Assembly (NCBI GenBank): GCA_024734555.1
Contig: JANPWX010000009.1
Span: 3,285,247-3,349,246, forward strand
DNA length: 64,000 nt
Reading direction: 5' to 3'
Source: Trochalopteron elliotii
Lineage: Eukaryota; Chordata; Aves; Passeriformes; Leiothrichidae
Shown here one piece after another: positions 51,081 to 64,000 of this stretch (the stretch's first letter is position 1; each line of letters begins with the position of its first letter). Made by a program: the position numbers and the translations under genes. The notes under the pieces are model-generated. The model had not been told where the DNA came from, did not search any database, and saw only the letters and a program-made list of their open reading frames with translations.

Positions 51081-52324
51081 TAACCTCTATTTTGCTTTTA
51101 AAACTTTCTGATACAATCTCTGCCATTACTGAGGTGAAAGTAAAAACAAGATATCAATAAGACCATGTCCTTCACAGGGCATGGAGCCTCTGTGGGCAGC
51201 ACAACATCCGGTATTTCTTGCCAAGTATTCTGCTAAGAATGATAAATAGGTTTATCAGAAGAGTTCCTTTCTTTTTGTCTCCTTTTCTGGTGGTGTATAT
51301 TTTTCTGGATGTATACTGAAGTGTCTCAATTTTGTTTTTCATTGTGTTATTTCTTCCTCTTTTAAAGGATTTGGCCTTTTTCAAAATTATCCCCTACCTA
51401 GCAAAAATCTGGATACATCTTCCACGTGGCAAGCTTATCAAACATCTGTGGAGTTTTTTGCAGTTGGGATGTGTGGCCAGTCTTACCCAGGCTGAGAGTA
51501 GACGAGAGGGAAGACAAGTGTCAGTGGGGGATGGAGTCACTGGGGCAGCTGGAGGGTCTGGAGAAAGTATAAAGAGACTTTGAAATGCAGGAGAAAAAAG
51601 GAAGGTCATGTTGGATCATACAGGTATTTTGGTGTAGCCAATTTCAATTATAATTTTTAATGGACCAAGTCAGATGAGCACTTGGGGGTGTGCTCTTCTG
51701 TGACATTCAAAGCAGGAGCAGCTTTGAAAAGCCTGACATTTGACATGACAATTTTTCTGGTTTTTTAACTGGAGTTTTTGTACAAGGAAAAGTAAGGTAC
51801 AGGGAGGGAGCACCAAAGCATGAAAAAAGCAAATAGGCAGTGTTTTACTTTTATCATTCCTGGGGGATTTAAAATTACTTTGAAGATTAGATTGCAAATA
51901 CTATACACTTAAACCATAATCATTTTCAACTGAAAAATGCAATGAAATGGATGTGGCTTTTTGAGTTACATAGATATAAGTATTTATGATAAATGTCTAC
52001 ACTTCACAATGTATGAAGTCAAAATTTGTCTTTTTTTTATTCCATCCTTTTTTTCCCTCCACTTTTTAGTACTTTGCTTTATTTTTGCATTTTCTTTCTG
52101 CAGGTTTTTGTTACCCACATTTCTGTAACATGTTTTCTTTTCAATTAACTTCTAATTTTCCCTTTTCAATACATCCTTGGACCCTGACTTTTCAAAGCTT
52201 GTACAAAACTGTTCACATTAAAATCAGCTGTATTTTTATCACATGAAATCAGTGTTGCAGGACTATGAAGAAAGTATCACTGGTTTACTGTTAAACCCTT
52301 GTTTTTCAACAGCATTAATTAGGT

Positions 52325-52475
52325 GGTTATTGCTGTTGTTTTGTTTTGATCTGTGGGGAGTTTAATTTGGTTTTTGGGGGGCTTAAGGGGGCTTTTTGTT
52401 TCTTATGGGGTTGTGGTTTTGGGATTGGGTTTTTCTGTTTGTTTGTTTGCTTATGTTTGGTTGGTTTGGATTTGT
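52325..52475. repeat. G/T-rich low-complexity tract with G-runs
   Basis: It includes four runs of at least four G (52355-52358, 52376-52381, 52387-52391, 52407-52410) between T-rich spacers, then GTTTGTTTG units. G-quadruplex formation is possible, but two of the loops are long. Confidence 0.8.
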
Positions 52476-53433
52476 TCTCTCATCTCAGAGAAAGACTTGT
52501 AAATAAACTAGAAGTGTGTAGATCTTTATTTTTCTGAATGCTGAAGTGTTGCCTGCACGGGTGATTTAATTTTTGAGAGTTTTTCATGTCAATATCTTTT
52601 TTGTCAAAAAGACATAGAGCAGAAATATATCTTAAGCCACATTCTCATTTCTATGTTACATGGTTTAGAATTTCTCAACATGGCAAAACCCACAAGATCA
52701 GTCTGATAGTCAGTGTCACACAAATCATATGAAAAATTCACAAATTTGTTCTTTGTTCAGCCATTTTCTACTCATAACCATGAATTACATCTATGAAGAG
52801 CAGGTGTGTCTCCCACAGTCGCTGGTGCACTCTAAAAGTTCAGAGGTTAATTCAGCATCTTAAAACATGGTTGCTTCCAGCAGTCTCTTGAACTTCTGTT
52901 TATGTAGCATCACTTCCCAAACTCACTCATGCTCTCCTAATGACACTTGTCATCTTTTTGGAAAGGGTAGCAGCCTTGTAGATTAATTACCTCTGAATTG
53001 TGGCTAGAACATCCAAACTACTTGCTCCTCTTTCAGCATCTTTAGAGTGAATCACAGCACCCTGCTTATGAAGCTAAGCAGTATCATGTTGTAAAGACAT
53101 AAATTCAGACAAAGGGACACCTAGAAGGAAGGAATAGCACACATAAGCAGAGCAGTCCTAGTGCAGCTCAGCCTCTCAACATGGGCAAATTTCCTCCAGT
53201 AGCTTACATTAATGCAACAAAATCAGCTTACTGAGACAATGAAACTACAACAATAAAAAAAAAGTAAAAGATTAGGCTCCAAGAACCACTAATTTAGCTG
53301 CTTTTGCATGGACAGACTGTTTTTTCACCTCATATTTTAAAACCCAAGAGCATAGAAGTGCTTAACAAAGCTGCTCAGGTGTGTTTCTGCTCGAACTTTT
53401 TAATTTTATTTGCACACAGGCGCACACACACAC

Positions 53434-53573
53434 TGGGATTCGCTCAGTTGGTCCAAGCACGGTGCCAATAGTTCCAAGGTTGTGGGTTTGATCCTTTTAT
53501 GAGCCATTCACTTTGGAGTTGGACTCAATGATCCTTGGTGTCCCTTCCAAATCAGAATATTCTGTGACTCTAC
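53434..53573 (+). mobile_element. tRNA-derived SINE with CR1 tail (TguSINE1-like)
   Basis: The head resembles a tRNA gene. It has an A-box-like TCGCTCAGTTGG (53440-53451) and a B-box-like GGTTTGATCC (53485-53494) at tRNA-like spacing. The second half (GGAGTTGGACTCAATGATCC ... TTCTGTGACTCTA) is the 3' end of a CR1 LINE, whose machinery mobilises such SINEs. A tRNA-Ile-like head joined to a CR1 tail is the structure of TguSINE1 of songbirds. This copy is about 140 bases and appears diverged. It is not a functional tRNA. Confidence 0.85.
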
Positions 53574-53916
53574 ATTCAACACCTTCTGAACTGAGGTTCT
53601 ACTCCCTGATTGGGATTGAATGATTTATCCATTCCTAAACTATGTATATTTAATCATCACAGTCTGTATCGTAAAAAAATGCAGGATGTAAGACGTGAAG
53701 AGAGTTCAACTTTTCTTCTGGAATCTGAATTATTTCATTGCTGATAATTTTAATTTTTAAAATGTAAACTTAAATCTTGACTTAACGTTTTTAATATCAA
53801 AGCGTTACATGTTTTATTAAGTGTTCAGGTTCTGATGATAAGTTCATTTACCTATGAACTACAAAGAGGGGAAAGAAGGGTGATATTCCCTGGCTCTGTA
53901 AGAGAGGGAGCAGGAG

Positions 53917-53984
53917 GCGCTGACTGGAGGAGAGCAGCATCTTTCCATATACGGATGCTGCTCTCTGCTGGAACACTGCAGCGC
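53917..53984. other. 68-nt inverted-repeat hairpin
   Basis: Arms GAGAGCAGCATC (53930-53941) and GATGCTGCTCTC (53954-53965) are perfectly complementary over 12 bp around a 12-base loop. A second, basal stem pairs GCGCTG (53917-53922) with CAGCGC (53979-53984), with an asymmetric internal loop between. The overall size is that of a small precursor hairpin. The inner stem is shorter than in typical microRNA precursors, so the role is open. Confidence 0.6.
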
Positions 53985-55139
53985 TACAGCTTCATTTTCT
54001 CCGGCGTTACTCCTCGGGTGACTCCTCCTGAGCTCACTGGAGGTGACACAGAAAAAATCAGCTTGCTGTCCTGATTCACAGGCTTGCTTGCTCTGAATAC
54101 CAGCTGCAGTGTTTTCCTGGCTTCCCTCCCCCTGGAAAATTTGACATCTGAGAGGTATCCCTGACCTCTCTGCAAGGCTCTAAGAACAAAGCAAGGCACA
54201 ATTACCTCTCGTAATGTGTGGCAGTGATGATGCACAGAGTCCTTCTTGCTTTCATCTCAGCCCTGAGTGCACGTAAGAAGCTGCTCCAAACCATAACTTC
54301 CCTGCATCTTTCTTTATTTGCATGGACACGATTTGCTTCTGTCTAATTCCACTTCTTAGCTTTCTTTTTTTTTCTCTGAAATCTCTCCCCTGTCTTCTGT
54401 CCATCTTCTTGGCAACCTATCCTTTTCAGGGTGACTGTCTAGTTCAGGAGGAAAATGAGCTGACTGGACTTTTCTGTAAGATTCATGCCAGCCAATGGAG
54501 TTTGTAGTTCTGACGTTCAAAAATTTAGCTCTTCCTGAGTTTAGTTTATACAAGATGACTTTTTAGTCATAGTTTGGAGGGTAAGAATAGAGCTGTGAAA
54601 GAACATAATGCAATGTAATCAACATGCCAAAAAGCCAAAAGAAAGTGTAATTTTTGCCAATTTGTACTACCTTGCTGGCTAAGCCCAGCAGAATACATCA
54701 ACAAATGATATTTCTACATGATGCCATCTGCTATAATTTAATGTATATCATGCCTTTAGTACAGAATACTAAAGGATGGTTTAAAAACTTGTAGAATATA
54801 TTTCAGAATTACAGTAATTTCTATTGATCCCAATTATGTCTCATAAAGCGTTGCTGATTTGTTTTTTTTCTCTTAAAGTGTAGGCTGTTTTCATAAAGGA
54901 ACATTTGATTCTGGTTTGCAGACTGCATAAACAGAAGGTCTCATAGGATAATCAGCCTATATTTATCCTGGTGCTGCAATATGTAGTCCTCCTATTGGGC
55001 AGAAATTAAGGAGGATATTTACTGTATGAAGAGTTATTACATGTAAAGGTACAAAATTCAGTTCCACGTTTTGTGATAAGCACAGAACAGCCAGACAGCT
55101 TTCTCACAGGACTCAGATCTGATTTTGAACCAGCCTGTG

Positions 55140-55265
55140 CTATTTTTGAGTTTGCCTCAGAGCCCATATGAAGCCTGTCATTTTAAACCGGCATAAAATA
55201 CGGAGCTTTTTTTATTATTTGCATTCTAAATACAGTTTGATGGGGTTTAAATCACAGGAAAAATA
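55140..55265. promoter_or_regulatory. Candidate noncoding element with octamer
   Basis: A perfect octamer word ATTTGCAT (55217-55224) lies in a repeat-free A/T-rich block with TTTTAAACCGGC and TTTATTATTT. Enhancer function is a guess from composition. Confidence 0.25.
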
Positions 55266-57059
55266 TGTTCTGTCCTCATTATAAACAGAATTGTTGCTAT
55301 TTCCCCATATAGTTTCATGATATTGGTTTAAGGGTTCTTGTTATCTTTATCAAGATTTTTGTTTACTGTTGATTTAGAAAACTATCGCAAAACAAGTTCT
55401 TGAACCTTCCCAAAATAATCATCTCATGCAAAGGATCAGTAGATTCAAAAAATCTAAGTGATTGTTTCTAAGATAAAACAAGTTTATACCTTTCAGCTGT
55501 AACTCAAACAAATTATTGTGAACATTTTATAGTATTTTCGGTTGTGGTAAATTTTGATCTTTATTGTTTATCTCCAAAACAAGGAAATAAAGCAATGTAT
55601 TACAATGTTTTGCTGCCATCCACATAAAGACATTCTGGAACCTCAAGTATGCATTGGGCAAACAAACATATTTGACAATATCTTCTAAATCAAGAAGTTG
55701 ATTGATGCAAAAATAAACAGAAATAGACATGCTGCATTAAGATACGGGAATATAATATGACCAAGTCATCACAATAGGAAAACTTTTTGCTTGTTTGTTT
55801 CTTTCAGTGTTCAGTTTTCCTTTTAAAAGAATTCTTAGGAAAAAAAAAATGACAGATATATTACCCAAAAATGTGGTTGCTATGGATGTATTCATAGCCT
55901 TTTAGCACAGATATTTTTTATCTTGTCTAACCTGCAAAAAATACCGCATGAAAAGTTTCTTTTAAATTCCTAGGCCATACACATTAGCATGAAAGTTAAA
56001 CCAGTTTATATCAGTAGAGGATCTTATATGGTTTAAAGTACCCTCCTGTTTCATTATATCATTGTTAAAATGTTTTTTTTTTCAAGTAGCATTCCAAAAA
56101 CAAGAAAATAAAGATATTGATACATAGGCCTTAGGAAGTAATTAAACAAAGTCTGTTTTCTGAAAAAAAAAAAAATGGGTAAAAGGTAGCTACAAATACA
56201 TTTAGCCTGAAAAATCGGAAGGAAGTTCTCAGTTATAAGGGAAGCTCATTCTGGAACAGATTTTCAGCGGGTTTATTCAGAACAGCTGCAACTAAATACC
56301 ATCAGCTTATGAAGAATATAACATGGTCCTTGCAATCAGAGTCTTGAGAACCCAGGAGGGCTCTTCCAGTGCTGTGTCCCTAGAAATTAGGTGTGTATCT
56401 GTAAATGGAGCAGTTTGCTGTAAATGGCCAGTATTTCTTAACAACTTCTTTCCAGTGGTTTTCCCTCCTCTTAGAAGTACAAGTTTAGAACAACCTTCAG
56501 GCATCTATGGATCTTGATACACAATCTTAAAACCACAGCCCAGGTAGTGGTTTTGAACTGTGCTGTACCCAGCATTGCACCTCACAATGATAATGGAGTA
56601 TCTTCTTGTTACACAAGGTTTCTTTAATTAAAGGGAATTGAAGGGTTTGCTCCTAATGTTCACCTCCTAATCACCAGCTGGTGGAAACAGCAGATTCCTG
56701 AGTGTTAACCCCCCTGTTACCTTGAGATATATCCCCTACTTGCCTGGACTTCCTGATCCTCCCTGAATTTTTACAGCACTTTTGGGACACAGATTTGGTT
56801 CCTTATTTATCAGCTTTCCTATTTTTTTTTCCCAACTATTAAACCTGCAGGATTATGATAAAACCAACTGTTGAGCTAACTTTAATTTTGGAAGGCACAG
56901 GAAGAAACATCCCCAAGAATGATGCAGAATAATCTCTTGCCCCATAACCAGAACAGCTGGAAAACCTTGATCTGGGTATTATTTTCCTCCTGTGGCATAT
57001 TTTATGGTGACTGCAAGTTCTACTGTATTTATAATGCCTTTTTTTTTCCTCATCTGCAT

Positions 57060-57240
57060 TCTAGTAGATTCGAGCAGGCCTAAAGGTCACTCTGCATGTA
57101 GCCACAGTAGCTTTTTAAAAACCTTTGAATGCTAATCCAGTTCCGAACTGCTTTGCATTTGCATATTTGCTTAATCAGAAGTGTGTAAGGTCAGCACAGG
57201 AGCTTCATTAGGATATTCATGGCTAAAATTGCTCTCCTCA
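57060..57240. promoter_or_regulatory. Candidate noncoding element with overlapping octamers
   Basis: The block contains GCATTTGCATATTTGC with a perfect ATTTGCAT at 57157-57164, next to GCTAATCC and CTTAATC homeodomain-like words. No repeat is recognised. It is the stronger of the two octamer blocks. Confidence 0.3.
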
Positions 57241-60200
57241 TCACTTCTCTTAGAGTGTTCAGCCCAGCTCTGCACAGGTTGCACACCTCCCTCATGCCCC
57301 TGCTGGAAGTGACAGCGGAGATGAAAACAGATCCAGAAATAAGTGGGAAGGCTGAAACCCTCTAGTAAGTAAGGGGGCAGAGAGAGCTTGTATATGCCAA
57401 CTATGTTTTAGGCTGTGCTATTTTAGTTACTGAGACAATCAAAATGAAGTCTATTTGGGAAAGCAGAAGCACAAAGCAAAGATAAGGAAACTAAGAGCTC
57501 CAGATGGCTGGAAGCAAACTGTTTTAAAGAAAAATTAATTGTTAATCAGCAATGATGGAAGAGTGCAATGCTTCTGGGGCTGGGTTCAAATTTACCCCAT
57601 GGTATATCCTTTCCAAGGAGGCAATATTCTGCAGAAATCTGCAGCACCATCTAATAATTGACTCCCACTCGTGTAGCTGTTGTATCAAACATATTAGTTT
57701 AAGGCAACTTGGTATGAAACAGCAACCTTTGCACACCTTTCCTTTTAGTATGACAGTGAGTGTTCAGTGTCCCTAGTCTCATCATCTTTCACGTTCACCT
57801 GCTGCCCTGCTAGGAATTTTCATCTTACTGAGGTCATCATTTAATCCACATTCCTCACCCACTGCAAACATCCCTTTCTTCCTTCCTCAGCTGTTTCTAC
57901 CCTGATTTCTTTTACCAGTCATGGGTACAAAGCCTAACTGTACAACTACTTCATAAAATAAGAGAGAATTTAGGAACAGGGAAGAGAAAATGCTAACAGA
58001 TACATTAAACGAGACAGGTACACAACTCTTTTAGAACATGAAAAACTTAGGAATGTCAGGAAGTTGCACTGCAATATATGCCATACAAATGTTCAACCTT
58101 TTGTACCTCTGCCTACCAAACAGGAGGCAAACATCCCTCATGTTCATTTGGCTGGAAGGACACAAAATGGCCTTGTGTGATATTTCACTTATCTGTGTTA
58201 CTATTAACCACACACTTCTATATGGGATGTGAAATAGTGGGAAAAGTCTATTTCAGTCCCAGTTCAAGTAGTATCAGATATTCTGTGCTGAAATTTTCAC
58301 TACCTTGTGAACAGACAACCATTTCTTTTTGTGACAAGTTAGAGCTGTAGGAGAGATAGTTAAGGCTCTCAATTTTATATTTCAGAATTAATTGGAACTT
58401 TGGAGTTTACAGATACTGCCCATTAGGGATAACTGCAAAGGCTATTTTGTAAAGATGTTTGAATACTATTTCCTCAAAGAAGGGAGATGTTAATAGAAGC
58501 TTTCTATTCAAATTTTAAGAGGATGTTACAGTGACTGTGGAGGCAATATAAGAAAACTTGTAGTTATGAGAGTACAAAAACCATTAGTAGAGTTGAGAGG
58601 AATTAGAAAACATACATGTAGACAAACTGAACATCTGCTAAAGATGAGACGGTTTTTTAAATGGAAAGTGGAATAATGCTAACAGATGGCCAGTAGGACA
58701 ATAAAAAAAAGTAGGAGTTGATTCCAAACACTGTCTTACAAGAATAGATTCTGGTGTTCATTACATAATATTTTGGTCAGATTTATTTTTCAACATTTTC
58801 TAAAAATTAATTATTGTATCTCTGCCATTCTCATATCTTTCCCCCTTTCTTACCATTTACTCTCCCTCTAAAGTTTCATATTTCACTGGTTCAAGCTTTG
58901 CCTGTGTTTCAGTGACATTCCACTGACTGCAGTTTGGTAAAAAGTGGTTAAAGCCTGAAGAATTTAGCTCAATATGAAAGTAACTGTAATGAATTTTCCT
59001 GTTTGTTAAGGTCATGATTTTTACAATAAAAGACAGATCATCTTCACCAAGATCAAGGCTTGCTTGCCCCCAGCTGGTCCCCATCCTCTACTTTGTACAC
59101 TGTGTCAGCCCAAGCTGAGGAATCGTGATGCACTGGGTCAGGGAACTGGAGGAGCTGGGAAAAAATCCTTTTGGGAGAAATTATCTTTCAGCTTGAACTG
59201 TCACTACTGCACTACTGATACTGCTAGCTGAGCTGAGGGGATGGCAAAGGACATGGCTGCAGGAAAAAGAGACTTACAGGCTACTTTTTCATGCAACAGT
59301 ATCCTCTTAAATAAATGTCCCATTAAAGCCTCAAGCGAAGCTAGAAGCAGTTGTAATAGGAATAAGCAAATGTTCAAGGTTGGCACATCACTAGAGACAC
59401 GTCATAAGTAGAACAAATACATCTCCATTCTAGCCCAAACTGTCTCTTTTGTCAGAGCTTAAACCTAGAAACAATCTATTTTCTTAACAACATTTGAAAT
59501 GACACATAGTAGGAAAAAGCCCATCATTCTTGAGAGATTTTTGCCCTTGAAAATATTTGGGCTGAAGCTTTTGCAGTCTGTGTGATTTTTACCGTTATTG
59601 TACTCAGAGTGCTTTTGTCATTTAGCCTTGAATATGAAGAGCCAAATACGAGCTGTGTACACTCCCTCACTTCTGCCTCCCTCACTTGTAGGCAGGGGCA
59701 TCTTGTCAATGGAACAGACTGGATGAGTTGTTTTTCATACAACAGAGATTGTTGATTTATGAACCTTTAGCTTGTGATAGAAGGCTATATGTTAGTTTAT
59801 GATGATGAATAAGCAAAGAACAACTTCAGAAAACCTTCAGTATCATTTTTCCCTTTGTTTCCCTGACTATGGAGACACATTCTTGCCACGTATCTTAGGG
59901 ATCTCTGGTGACCAACAGGACATAATGAAACATTGCAAAAAAATGCACACATCCACCACTAAGTAAGCAAACAGAAAAAAATCATGAAATTCTACTGTTA
60001 GTTCAAATTTTTTTATAGTTTTTTTTAGATGAAAAACACTCCGGTTCCACTTACTCAAGATAGTCCCTAGATTATTTCAAAGGGATTGTGGTCTTTTCTA
60101 TTAAAGAAGCGTGGGCAATACTGCAATAAGCTGCTTGTGTAATAAAGGATTTTTCAGGAACGTTTCTTTAGTTTAATGGCAATAGAGCTTACAAGAGCTA

Positions 60201-63200
60201 AAGATCTGGCAACTCACGAACTAGTCTGTCTGTCTAGAGCTCAGCAAGAAAGAGTTCTGAAATAGAAATCTTTTGATCTTAAAGTGACAAGATCTGAATA
60301 GTAAAACCCCCTCTCATAAGAAACACAGGCTGTAATTATGGCACATCTATTATTTAAAGTGTTCTTGAAAATTCACATAAAAGCTGTTCAAAACAAAGTA
60401 AAGCATTAGGTCAGGGAGTGGTCTGCAATACTGGGAGAAATTTAAAATACATTTCTGACTTTTTTATTAAAGCATTTGCTTGAGGTAATTGCCATGCAAT
60501 ATATAAAATGTTTGGTCCAAATGAGTTGATTCTTTCTCTGTAATTTATTCTATTTTGTTTCAAAGAAGACTCTGTGCATGCATCTGCAAAATCTTTGCTA
60601 GGGCTCAGATCTTCCCCTTCCTATATAGCCTCCACCCTGGACAGCTGAGCTGTATTTGTGCCTGATGGTTGGCAAATCTGGCAGAGTCACTGTCAACATG
60701 TTAGCCACAGCTATTATAAACAAAATTCTGCAGTGTAACTGTCTCACAGCAGACATCAATTAACCTAGGAAAATGAGTGAGCTGGAGCTTAGTCTTATTT
60801 GATAATTAATGTGTGATGGTTTCCAACCAAAATTAATATAGCGATGGAGTAAAACATATGGAATAATGCTTAAGCTTACATCAAAGGCAAATATTGAATA
60901 CATTAGGATACATTATCTCTACTCTTTCTGGAGTATACATTATGTTCTGTTAAGATGTGATGTTCTGAATTTCTGCCTGGGCTTCTCAGAGAATTTGTAT
61001 GATGGCTCACAAATGTGTTCCCCAGTGCCCTCCTCTCCAGCACTCTTCCAATTCAGCTATCATTTTTTTGTTTCAGATGAAGCATTAACACTCATTATCT
61101 GTCAGTGGAATAAAAAAAGAAAACAAAACAAAACCTTTAAGACCCAACAACCTTTTTCTTTTTCAGATAAAACATCTTTCCTGGGTGACATTTCTGATGT
61201 TATCAGTAGGAAAAGCCTTCAAAGAAAATGGGTATCAAGCCTGAAACATTACATAATGCTGAGTTGAAAGACAAAGTGTTTTCTGGAATTTTAATTTTTT
61301 TTAAGCAGCTGCCTTTAAGTGAACACAGCCATCACTGTTATAAAATATTCAGAACCTAATACATATCAAACAGAGACACAGTTACTAGGGCAAACAAGCT
61401 CACATATCCATTAAACAAACACTTAGAATTTTTCCTGAGCTCATTCTAGGTCCTTACAATACCACTAGTTTTAATTGATTTTTACCCGGTCGCCATTTGT
61501 TCTCTTTTTTATGGTAATTTTCAACTTTCCAGGACCCTGCCAGCTTTGTGCGGGAGCAGGTTGGCATGCAGTCATGGGACCCAGAGATTAAAAGACTTCT
61601 CCATGATAGGTTATTAGCTATTCCACTTGCTGCACTGTAGCTCATTTTCCCATTCCTAATTGATCACTCCATTGATCAGACATTATGGAGATGGCTTAGT
61701 AACGTAAGCCTTAGCTTTGAAACGCAGTAGACACTGCAATTACCTGGAAGTCTTCAAGGGTGCCTGCAATATTCAGACAGTCAGAGGCTCAGTTAATCAA
61801 AGATTCTGGGTGGAATGGAAAGGAGGGAGAAGAGCTGTTTCAGCTGGGTTCCCTAAGGCCAGGACTTTCAAGAGGAGACTTGAAAGAGGAGAGGCCAGAC
61901 TTGGAGAGGAGAAATGTGCCTGTAAAATTTTCTGTGCAAAAGTCTTGTGGGGTACCAGTGCATGCTGAGAGGAGACACAGAAGCCCCTGTGCTGAAGATG
62001 GATTGGCATAACTGGCATCTGCTGACAGGTGCAACAAAAACACTTGCTGAGCCATCCCCCAGCAGTAGGAGTTGTTGAACCCAGGAGTTCGAAAGGCTTC
62101 ACAAAGTCTCTTCTGTTAAGATAAATATGACATTAAAATGTGAGGTCTCTACTATTTTCTCTGGCATTGCAGATTCTGCCAAATAATGTTTTTCCTCTGT
62201 ATATGTTAATTATTACCCAGTTAACATGCATCATGCTCCAGGTGTACACATTGTGGTGGTATAGGTCATCTGCTCTGAAGACTGGTTTTCAGTGGTGTGC
62301 ATATTGTGGTACAGACGATAAGATATTTCCCTTTGAAGGCAGTTTATAAATCTTACTGGGCTTCTTCATGATGAAAGGCACTATAGATACATAAGAGATC
62401 AAAGCTGTGTAAAGATCAGTAGTATTTGTTTGCATGAGGTTTCTCTTTCTGTTCCTTCTGAGGATTTTGAGCTTCAAAGTTTCAGCTTTAAAGAAACTCA
62501 AAACCCAAAAGAAAACCCTAGCAAAACCCACCATGTTATAGCTGGTTTGAGGTCAGGCCAGCCAAGGGCCACAGGATTCCAACACGGACTCAAAAAGCTC
62601 TTCTCCAACATTCTCTATCTGGTAGCAAAAGCTGGCAACCAGAAAATTTTTGGTCTTCCTTAATGGCAGCAGTCCAGAGCAGTAAGTTTTGGAGGGAAAG
62701 AATGCTGCTTAACAACAGAGGGAAAAACCAGCTTAACTCAAAACAAGTGTTTCTATTTTGACTTGTCAGCCTGCAAGCCAAGTTATTATCATTTGTGACT
62801 ATACAGTAGCAATTGGCCTAAAAATTCAGATTAATTTATTGTACAATGTGTGCTATAGTTTTTTAAGTGCACCTTATTTTTCACTTAAATGTTTTAACAT
62901 TGAGAATTTTGAAATATGCTTCTGCAGATATCTATAGGAATTGGGAATGGAAATCCAGTACATTAACCGAAAAGCACTGGCTGCAAAGCACTGGTTTTGA
63001 CTGCTATGCACTTTGATATCAGATTAGTGCTTGGCATCAAGTAAGTCATCCCTGATATGTGAGCTTCTGTTTTTCAACAGAATCACTGCAGTAAATTTTC
63101 TTTAATTCATAGTGTGTTCTAATAAATTACGTAAAAATAAACTTGTTACCCATAAGAATAAGATTTCTATACAGAGCCACATTATGGTCCCACAGGACAT

Positions 63201-64000
63201 ACAAAGATGTTACAAATACAAATACATAATGTAGTAAGGCAATTTTTTTAAAAGGCAGATAATCCTGTGTGCCCAATCTGAAAATCCTTCTCCTCTAAAG
63301 GGCTGCAAAAAAAGTACTTGTCAGTATTGTCTGCTTATCTATTATCAATAAAGGTCTTACTGTGAGCATCTAAAATCCACACATCTAAAACCACTTGTCC
63401 TTTTTTTCTTCATTTCTTTTAAAGAAAAAAAAAAAGACCTAAATGAAAGGAGAAGGAAGAGTAATAAAGAACTGGTATGGATCTACATATGTCTCTGTAG
63501 AACAAGAGAGTATGAAAGCAATGAACCAGACCCAGATATATGAGTGAATCCCAGACTTTCTGCAAATCATCTCCACAGTACTCTTGAGATAAGTCATACC
63601 AAATAATAAATAAGCTGCGTAGCCAAGCAGAGTAGAGAACAATAACCTGTCCAGTACATTTTATCAATTTTAAGTCATAGTCCAACTGCCAAGGGGAAGG
63701 ATAGGAATCAGGAATAGAGTTTAATCAGTTACTATTGCTTGCAAGAACTCCAGAGGCCTTACAGAAAAGACAAATGTAAATCAAGTCCAGTGGTGCACGA
63801 TAAAAGTAAGCTCAGTCTTGTGGTGAAAATGTTTCTTCTAGGGAAGAATACAGAAAATGTTTCTGTACTGGAAAAATCCAACCAACCATGAAAGCAAATG
63901 TTCCCATTCTGAGTTGGTTTTTTTGGGGTTTTATTTTGTAAGGAAGAGCAAAGCAGAAAGCACTAAATTTGAAATACGTCTTCTTGTCCCAGGATGTCCC

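Larger units (their letters stand above)
49401..53433. other. Intergenic, no gene seen
   Basis: The first 170 bases may be the upstream part of the LINE relic. The rest is A/T-rich with a G/T-rich tract at 52.35 kb and a candidate noncoding element near 50.9 kb. Confidence 0.6.
53574..64000. other. Intergenic to the window end, no gene seen
   Basis: The final 10 kb is A/T-rich without a recognisable exon of the expected neighbours TMEM242 or ZDHHC14 on either strand. It contains a hairpin at 53.92 kb and octamer-bearing blocks at 55.2 and 57.1 kb. Confidence 0.6.

Noticed and set aside
53434..53500. Possible tRNA gene
   Set aside because: The A- and B-box-like motifs belong to a SINE head joined to a CR1 tail. 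The acceptor stem and anticodon arm are not intact.
62140..62663. Search for TMEM242 exons near the window end
   Set aside because: No frame on either strand matched what I know of that protein. The gene is probably beyond the window.

Overview
This window is vertebrate nuclear DNA, most likely from a songbird (passerine). The only protein-coding gene I can support is the 3' end of ARID1B (BAF250B), on the + strand in the first 12 kb. It has separate GT-AG exons and kilobase introns. The bird assignment rests on CR1 LINE fragments with the avian 3' signature and on a tRNA-headed, CR1-tailed SINE near 53.5 kb that resembles the zebra-finch family TguSINE1. There are no operons, ribosome-binding sites, CRISPR arrays or other prokaryotic features.

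Layout. 1-12,020: the last five coding exons of ARID1B (219-335, 1769-1865, 5100-5889, 6753-6883, 8921-10633), their introns, and an A/T-rich 3'UTR ending at an AATAAA at 11987. The five exons join in one open frame and encode the proline/glutamine-rich linker after the ARID domain, then the helical C-terminal region that scaffolds the canonical BAF (SWI/SNF) complex. 12,021-64,000: a gene-poor intergenic stretch of about 52 kb with no convincing second gene. It holds two antisense CR1 copies (18.3 and 19.7 kb), a GC-rich CpG-island-like patch with a 43-bp tandem duplication (18.9-19.2 kb), a sense CR1 lacking its 3' end (28.2-28.85 kb), an LTR-like segment (37.1-37.7 kb), a heavily decayed CR1/L3-type reverse transcriptase on the - strand (48.6-49.4 kb), the SINE (53.4 kb) and a hairpin (53.9 kb). 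Several repeat-free stretches look like candidate conserved noncoding elements, judged only by AT-rich, motif-dense composition.

How it fits together. ARID1B subunits target and stabilise the BAF chromatin-remodelling complex. In human, ARID1B is followed by a long gap before TMEM242 and ZDHHC14, so an empty downstream interval is expected and may carry regulatory DNA. I found no exon of either neighbour. I did not find a previously undescribed system. The best leads are the CpG-rich patch with its duplicated unit, the 68-nt hairpin, and the motif-rich noncoding blocks.
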